Source of the DNA: an uncultured Ruminococcus sp.
Lineage (GTDB): Bacteria; Bacillota; Clostridia; Oscillospirales; CAG-382
Length of the DNA: 9,642 nt
Direction: 5' to 3'
Assembly: GCA_902783535.1 (NCBI GenBank)
Contig: CACZRJ010000229.1
Location: forward strand, 1 to 9,642
The stretch's first letter is position 1, and each line of letters starts with the position of its first letter. Under the pieces are notes generated by a model. It was not told the origin of the DNA. It did not search any database and saw only the letters and a program-made list of their open reading frames with translations. Below are positions 5,829 to 9,642 of the stretch, in pieces. A program made the translations under genes and the position numbers.

Positions 5829-8240
5829 TCCCTCTCACAGAAGCAAAGCTTTGAAAAAGCGCTCGCGGCGGCGCTCTGCGCCTGCCTGCTGATCCCGTTC
5901 GCGGGCTGCGATACCGGGAATGCCGGCGGTTCGTCCCCGGAAAGCGCTCTATCCGCCGATTCTTCCTCGGAAACGGGTCCGAAAACGGAATACACATTCA
6001 ACTACAGCGGCACGGACTATCCTGTCTCCGCCGTCAACGAAGACGCCGGAGGAGCCGGCTTCTTCTATTTCGACCGGACGTCCGGCGCCATTTCCGCGCC
6101 CGCCAGAAACCCTGAAACGGAGGGAGAGTACACGGACCTTGCCGTATGCAACGGCATTCTCTGCGCCGTTTTCGAGAATACGCCCGCGGTCCTGCCGGAA
6201 GCGGGATTCGTCATCCGGGTCTCGGGGAAAGAGCTGAAAAGAAAGCCCGAAGCCGGGATCTCCATGCGCTGCGCGCTGAATACGGCTCCCTACCGGCCGG
6301 AGGAATATGTCGATTTCGGCAGCGCCATCGTCGAAGTCCGGTACAGAAACATCGTCCGCATCGACGACAACGCCGGATTCCTGTTCGACGAGGGCTGGTA
6401 CAACGCGTCGACGAAAAGCAACCGTTACGGAACGGAGATCGCCGTCGGAAATGACGGGACCGTCGTCCGCGTGAATCCTTCGGGAACAGAGACCTCGGGC
6501 GACACGCCCATCCCGGAAGGCGGATTCGTTCTCGCCGTCGGACAGGGCAGCACCTGCGAGAATTCGCTTTCTTCGGTCGCGGAGGGAAGCAAGGCGGAAC
6601 TGGTGTCCGAAAAGCACCTCTACACGGTCCGCAAATACACGATCAGTTCAAAGGAATGCGCCGGCCGGAGACCGGACAATACCATTCTGTACCTTTCCGC
6701 GAAAGAAAACGCGAAAACGCCTGCGGGTTCCGGTACGGACGTCCTCGTCGGAGAGGACGGGACCGTCCTCGGGATATATGCGCATACGGAAGGCGGAAAC
6801 GACATCCCCGAAAACGGATACGCCGTCTGCGCGTCGGGAAAATACGCATACCCGGTCGCGACGGCCGCCGAAGCGGGCGACAAATGCGTTCTTTCCGGCG
6901 CGAAGGTCCTCTGCTTCGTACGCACGCCGCTCACGATGAAGGAACAGTTCGATTCCCGTCTGTCCGAAGACCTGTCGGACATGAAAAAATGGAAAGACGC
7001 AAAGCTTCTGACGGACGCGTCGGTCGCGGAATCCGCGCTTGCGGAAGCTAAAAAACTGCTTGAAGAAACCTTTTCCGGCGACGGAAAAGACGGCGAAAGG
7101 CTCTCTTCCGTCCGTCAAAAACTGGAACTTGCCGAAACCGAACTGCTCCCGAGCATGAAGGCGGGCGTCCGGGCCGCATGGGTCACGCTCGGGGAAGACG
7201 ACGCCGAAGGGCATCCCTTCCTTCACTATACGGATGAAGAATCCGTCCGGAGAACGGTCGCGTACGCGTCCCGACTCAATATCAACACGCTGATCATAGA
7301 CAATCTCGCGAGCGGGTACGCCGTCTATCCGTCCTCCGTGCCCGGGCTGCTCCCCCATCCGGAGCTGAACGGCCTGGACCTCATCCGTCTCTTCTCGGAC
7401 GCGTGCAAGGAAAAAAACATCCGGCTGATCGTGATGTTCAGCGCGCTGATGAGCTATACGTCCGGCACGGACTATCCGGAAGGCCACTATACCCGTCTGC
7501 TCGAAAAGAACCTGCTGAAAACGCAGAAAGGCAGGACGTCCGACGGATACGGCGCGTCCTCGTTCGACCCTTCGTCGCCCGCCGTCCGTCAAATGATCGC
7601 GGACATGGTCGCCGAGATCGCCCGCAACTATCCATCCATTTACGGGATCCAGGCGGACTACATCCGCTACCCGCTTCCGGTCTACTATCAGCAACAGAAC
7701 TACGAGGATTTCGGATACGGATCGCCCGCGTCGGAGTCGTTCATGAAGGCGAAAGGAAAAGATCCGGCGCTGCTGAGCATCGGCGACCCGCTCTGGGAGG
7801 ACTGGTGCGCCTGGCGGAGACAGGTGATCGATTCGCTCGCGTCCGAGATCTCCGATGTCGCGCGGAAAGTCAATCCGTCCCTCGAAATGAGTTTCACATG
7901 CTTCGCGGATGCGGACGACAGGCGGAAATACGTCATGCAGGAGCCGGAAGTCTGGGCGGAAAACGGCGTCGCGGACGCGATCTACCCGATGATCTACGCG
8001 AACAACACGGAAGACCAGAGAAAATACGCGGAAGGCTTTTCCGGGATCGGCTCCGGCTGCGACGTCGTCCTCGGCGTCGGGACCTACGTCCGCGCGACGG
8101 AAAAATCGATCGCCGAGCAGCTGCTCATGCCCTACGAACTCGGCTTCGCGGGGACTTCCGTCTTCACGCTGCGGTACATTTCCGTCTGCGGATACAACGA
8201 CGTCTTCGAAAAGGTCTGGAGAGAGCCGGCTTCTCCGTGA
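5826..8240 (+). CDS. GHL10 (DUF187)-family glycosidase-like lipoprotein
   Basis: 804 residues from the ATG. The signal peptide ends in the lipobox FAGC with Cys28, followed by a Ser/Gly spacer. Residues 78-365 hold three repeats of a beta module (separate entry), and about 366-440 is a charged helical linker. Residues about 444-795 are a family-10 glycosidase-like TIM barrel: VRAAWVTL opens it, GIQADYIRYP at 607-616 carries the probable catalytic-face Asp611, WEDWCAWRR is at 657-665, and DAIYPMIY starts at Asp717. These match the GHL10 pattern (typically DGIxxDYIRYP and DxIxPMxY). Relatives include E. coli DigH (YddW), which cleaves denuded peptidoglycan glycan strands, and B. subtilis YngK. 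Wall-glycan hydrolysis outside the membrane is the likely role, by family inference. The family average is near 400-500 residues, so the N-terminal extension is unusual. Co-transcribed with the MATE pump. Confidence 0.9.
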   Translation: MSLSQKQSFEKALAAALCACLLIPFAGCDTGNAGGSSPESALSADSSSETGPKTEYTFNYSGTDYPVSAVNEDAGGAGFFYFDRTSGAISAPARNPETEGEYTDLAVCNGILCAVFENTPAVLPEAGFVIRVSGKELKRKPEAGISMRCALNTAPYRPEEYVDFGSAIVEVRYRNIVRIDDNAGFLFDEGWYNASTKSNRYGTEIAVGNDGTVVRVNPSGTETSGDTPIPEGGFVLAVGQGSTCENSLSSVAEGSKAELVSEKHLYTVRKYTISSKECAGRRPDNTILYLSAKENAKTPAGSGTDVLVGEDGTVLGIYAHTEGGNDIPENGYAVCASGKYAYPVATAAEAGDKCVLSGAKVLCFVRTPLTMKEQFDSRLSEDLSDMKKWKDAKLLTDASVAESALAEAKKLLEETFSGDGKDGERLSSVRQKLELAETELLPSMKAGVRAAWVTLGEDDAEGHPFLHYTDEESVRRTVAYASRLNINTLIIDNLASGYAVYPSSVPGLLPHPELNGLDLIRLFSDACKEKNIRLIVMFSALMSYTSGTDYPEGHYTRLLEKNLLKTQKGRTSDGYGASSFDPSSPAVRQMIADMVAEIARNYPSIYGIQADYIRYPLPVYYQQQNYEDFGYGSPASESFMKAKGKDPALLSIGDPLWEDWCAWRRQVIDSLASEISDVARKVNPSLEMSFTCFADADDRRKYVMQEPEVWAENGVADAIYPMIYANNTEDQRKYAEGFSGIGSGCDVVLGVGTYVRATEKSIAEQLLMPYELGFAGTSVFTLRYISVCGYNDVFEKVWREPASP
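6057..6920 (+). repeat. Three tandem ~100-residue modules in the GHL10 lipoprotein
   Basis: Modules start near residues 78, 184 and 285. Each runs from a hydrophobic strand (GFFYFDR, GFLFDEG, TILYLSA) through a hairpin (LAVCNGILCAVF, IAVGNDGTVVRV, VLVGEDGTVLGI) to a conserved turn and strand (LPEAGFVIRVSG, IPEGGFVLAVGQG, IPENGYAVCASG), and ends in a Gly-led strand (AGISMRC, GSKAEL, GDKCVL). The IPxxGFVLxxxG element is known beside phosphodiester glycosidase and GHL10 domains. Three copies in a row are the notable point. Diverged at DNA level, so old duplications. Confidence 0.7.
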
Positions 8241-8260
8241 CCGCAAATTCCGGACGTGCA

Positions 8261-8300
8261 AAAGCCCGCGCAGTGACATCCGTCATTGCGCAGGCTTTTT
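8261..8300. terminator. Bidirectional intrinsic terminator
   Basis: Two 17-nt arms (8261-8277 and 8282-8298) pair around the loop ATCC with one mismatch and one G-T pair. The outer GC-rich block AAAGCC/GGCTTT gives a T5 run on the plus strand and a T4 run on the minus strand. It lies 20 nt after the GHL10 stop and 8 nt past the stop of the converging surface-protein gene, so it can end both transcripts. Confidence 0.85.
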
Positions 8301-8308
8301 CTTATGAC

Positions 8309-9589
8309 TTATTCCATTGGCGTGCGGCGCTTCTTCACGAAGCCGATCAACAGCGCGACGACGGCGCCGGCGGCCGCGGAGAGGCCGATAAAGATGAGAA
8401 GGAAGCGGAGGACCGCGGGCAGTCCGCCCTGCGGCGGCTGCTCCTCCGGGTACGAGAACGGTTCCGGAGCGGAAGATGTTTTTTCGGAACTGCTTTCATA
8501 GACCAGACTGGTCTCGACCGGCCTCGGCGGCTGAGACTGCGGCGCCGAGACAGAGGAAACAGGATCGGCGGAAGAGGCGGTTCCGGGACCGCTCTGCGCG
8601 CCCGACGACTCCGCGCCGTCCTTCGAGTCCGGCCTGTCCTCCTTCGAATTTTCCGTGCGGGACCGGTCGGACGAGGCTTCGGAAGATTCGCTTGTCATGC
8701 GGCTGCTTTCCGAAGAGCTGTCATCATTGTCCGGCGAATCGCCCGGATCGCTTTCATCCTGATTTCCTGAACTTTCCATACTCGATTCGCCGACCGGAAG
8801 AGAAACAGCGTCCGAATCGTCGCCGGAGGCATCCGATGGCTCTTCCCCGGCCGAACCGGAGTCATCGGACGGCAGTCCGCCGGAATCGTCTCCGGAAGGA
8901 TCTTCCGAGTCCGGAGCGGACTCGGCACCGGATGAAGAACTGTCTCCGGGGTCTTCAGACGAGGATCCCGCGTCTTCGGACGAGGAATCCGTGTCTGCGC
9001 GCCCGACGACCGCATAACTCCCGGTCGCATGGTGCTCGGCGAGATCCCATCCGACGACCGACGCGTCCTGGTGCTTGATCCAGAGCGCCGCCTGCCCGGA
9101 ATCCGTTTTCCGGACGAACGACATCCGGAATTCGACCTTGTCCGGAGCGGAAACGCATGCGCCCTCGCTGATCGCGTTGACGAAGCTGACGCTGAGGTTT
9201 CCGTCCTCGACGATCGAGAGATTCTCCCATGCGCCCGGCAGGTCGTTGTCGATCTTCAGCGAATTGTCGCTGTTGAAGCCCGAAGCGTACTCCAGTTTGT
9301 CCTCGTCGAAGCGGAGCAGAAAAGCGAACATCGCGGTTTTTCCGGCGGACGCGTCCGGCTTCGCCGTCACGGTGACCGTGAACGGTTTCCCGGGCTCCGG
9401 GTCTTCCGGCGCGCGCAGGGTGTACGCGCATCCCGGAGAAGACGGCGCGATGCCGAGCCTGCCCTTCACTTCGCTTTCATACGCCGACTCCGCGGACGAA
9501 AACGCCGGAGCGATGCCGAGCACCGCGAAGGCGGCGATCAGAAGCGCCGTACAAATCATGTATTTTTTGAAGAACGATCTGCGCGTCAT
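8309..9589 (-). CDS. Cell-surface protein: cohesin-like domain, acidic Ser/Asp stalk, membrane anchor
   Basis: 426 residues. MTRRSFFKKY plus a hydrophobic core is a signal peptide, with cleavage probably near residues 31-33. Residues about 54-197 look like an all-beta domain: PGKPFTVTVTA, a strand-rich FAFLLRFDEDKLEY, and VEFRMSFV. This resembles cohesin-type or similar Ig-like adhesion domains. The match is by eye and moderate. It has only two cysteines outside the signal peptide, Cys54 and Cys145, which could form a disulphide. Residues 199 to about 389 are almost only Ser, Asp, Glu, Gly and Pro, a flexible stalk. A helix at about 392-416 followed by KKRRTPME anchors the C-terminus with the tail inside; no LPXTG motif is seen. 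AAAGGA lies 9 nt before ATG. The frame stays open upstream to the window edge, but the signal peptide supports this start. It converges on the GHL10 gene and has its own promoter or operon outside the window. Confidence 0.82.
   Translation of the reverse strand: MTRRSFFKKYMICTALLIAAFAVLGIAPAFSSAESAYESEVKGRLGIAPSSPGCAYTLRAPEDPEPGKPFTVTVTAKPDASAGKTAMFAFLLRFDEDKLEYASGFNSDNSLKIDNDLPGAWENLSIVEDGNLSVSFVNAISEGACVSAPDKVEFRMSFVRKTDSGQAALWIKHQDASVVGWDLAEHHATGSYAVVGRADTDSSSEDAGSSSEDPGDSSSSGAESAPDSEDPSGDDSGGLPSDDSGSAGEEPSDASGDDSDAVSLPVGESSMESSGNQDESDPGDSPDNDDSSSESSRMTSESSEASSDRSRTENSKEDRPDSKDGAESSGAQSGPGTASSADPVSSVSAPQSQPPRPVETSLVYESSSEKTSSAPEPFSYPEEQPPQGGLPAVLRFLLIFIGLSAAAGAVVALLIGFVKKRRTPME
8426..8995 (-). 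other. Low-complexity Ser/Asp/Glu stalk coding region
   Basis: Encodes about 190 residues with short degenerate units such as SSSEDAGSSSEDPGDSSSS and PSGDDSGGLPSDDSGS. It should be extended, strongly acidic and a likely site of length variation or glycosylation. Towards the membrane it turns Pro-rich (APQSQPPRPVE, PEEQPPQGG). The repeats are imperfect at DNA level. Confidence 0.8.
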
Positions 9590-9642
9590 TTCAAGGAGTC
9601 CTTTCGATTTTGCGGAATTCAGTCTTCGATGAAGCTGAAAAT
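9590..9642 (-). other. Right edge: leader of the surface-protein gene
   Basis: 53 nt upstream of the surface-protein ATG. AAAGGA and the spacer to the start are present. One minus frame ends FSFIED at TGA (9621-9619) and another ends at TGA just before the ATG. Either could be the tail of a preceding gene, but the stretch is too short to decide. No promoter is visible. Confidence 0.3.

Noticed and set aside
4370..5854. 494-codon open frame overlapping the MATE gene in another plus frame
   Set aside because: It is Arg/His-rich with no membrane segments or motifs, while the overlapping MATE frame is clearly real.
6648..8279. 543-codon open frame on the minus strand
   Set aside because: It is antisense to the GHL10 barrel, has Arg/Asp/Val/Phe-rich shadow composition, and would run through the terminator region. 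No ribosome site or domain is seen.
7403..8770. 455-codon plus-strand frame spanning the GHL10 end, the terminator and the surface-protein stalk
   Set aside because: It crosses a strong terminator and two real genes in other frames. Its Arg-rich composition is a GC-bias artefact.
8426..8995. Possible tandem-repeat DNA or CRISPR-like array
   Set aside because: The periodicity is degenerate codon-level Ser/Asp/Glu repetition inside an open frame, without constant repeats or unique spacers.

Overview
The window looks like chromosomal DNA of a Gram-positive Clostridia-type bacterium (Bacillota). The coding sequence is GC-rich with G/C-rich third positions, the genes have strong AGGAGG-like ribosome sites, several products are single-membrane lipoproteins, and the MATE pump and family-10 glycosidase-like lipoprotein are of types common in gut Clostridia. 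The genus cannot be decided from the sequence. I see no rRNA, tRNA, CRISPR, phage or insertion-sequence signal. Strong GC3 bias produces very long antisense open frames, which I treat as shadows.

Layout. (a) 1-4124, minus strand: four co-oriented genes read from right to left. They are a TPR-type lipoprotein (TTG start at 4124), an unrecognised secreted 464-residue protein (start 3150, 2 nt after the upstream stop), a small lipoprotein resembling the DUF6591 type, and the N-terminal part of a type-1 ABC exporter half-transporter that leaves the window just after Walker A. A good sigma-A promoter (4171-4199) and a hairpin at the predicted 5' end of the mRNA precede the set. A GNRA-loop hairpin (1189-1204) sits in front of the ABC gene. 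(b) 4125-4391: a 267-nt divergent control region with both promoters and a 26-bp near-perfect palindrome just upstream of the plus-strand -35. (c) 4392-8240, plus strand: a MATE-family pump followed 15 nt later by a GHL10 (DUF187)-family lipoprotein whose N-terminal half holds three copies of a roughly 100-residue module. (d) 8261-8300: a terminator hairpin that can serve both converging transcripts. (e) 8309-9589, minus strand: a surface protein made of a signal peptide, a cohesin-like beta domain, an Asp/Ser/Glu-rich stalk of about 190 residues and a C-terminal membrane anchor.

How the genes fit together. All seven products are predicted to be secreted, lipid-anchored or membrane-embedded, so the window is a cell-envelope neighbourhood. 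The MATE/GHL10 pair may couple export of a small molecule or glycan-linked substrate with wall-sugar cleavage, and the TPR lipoprotein and its secreted neighbour probably work together. Both ideas rest on context and family knowledge, not on direct evidence. The most original material is the unrecognised secreted protein with its TPR lipoprotein partner, the triple-module GHL10 protein, and the divergent control region.
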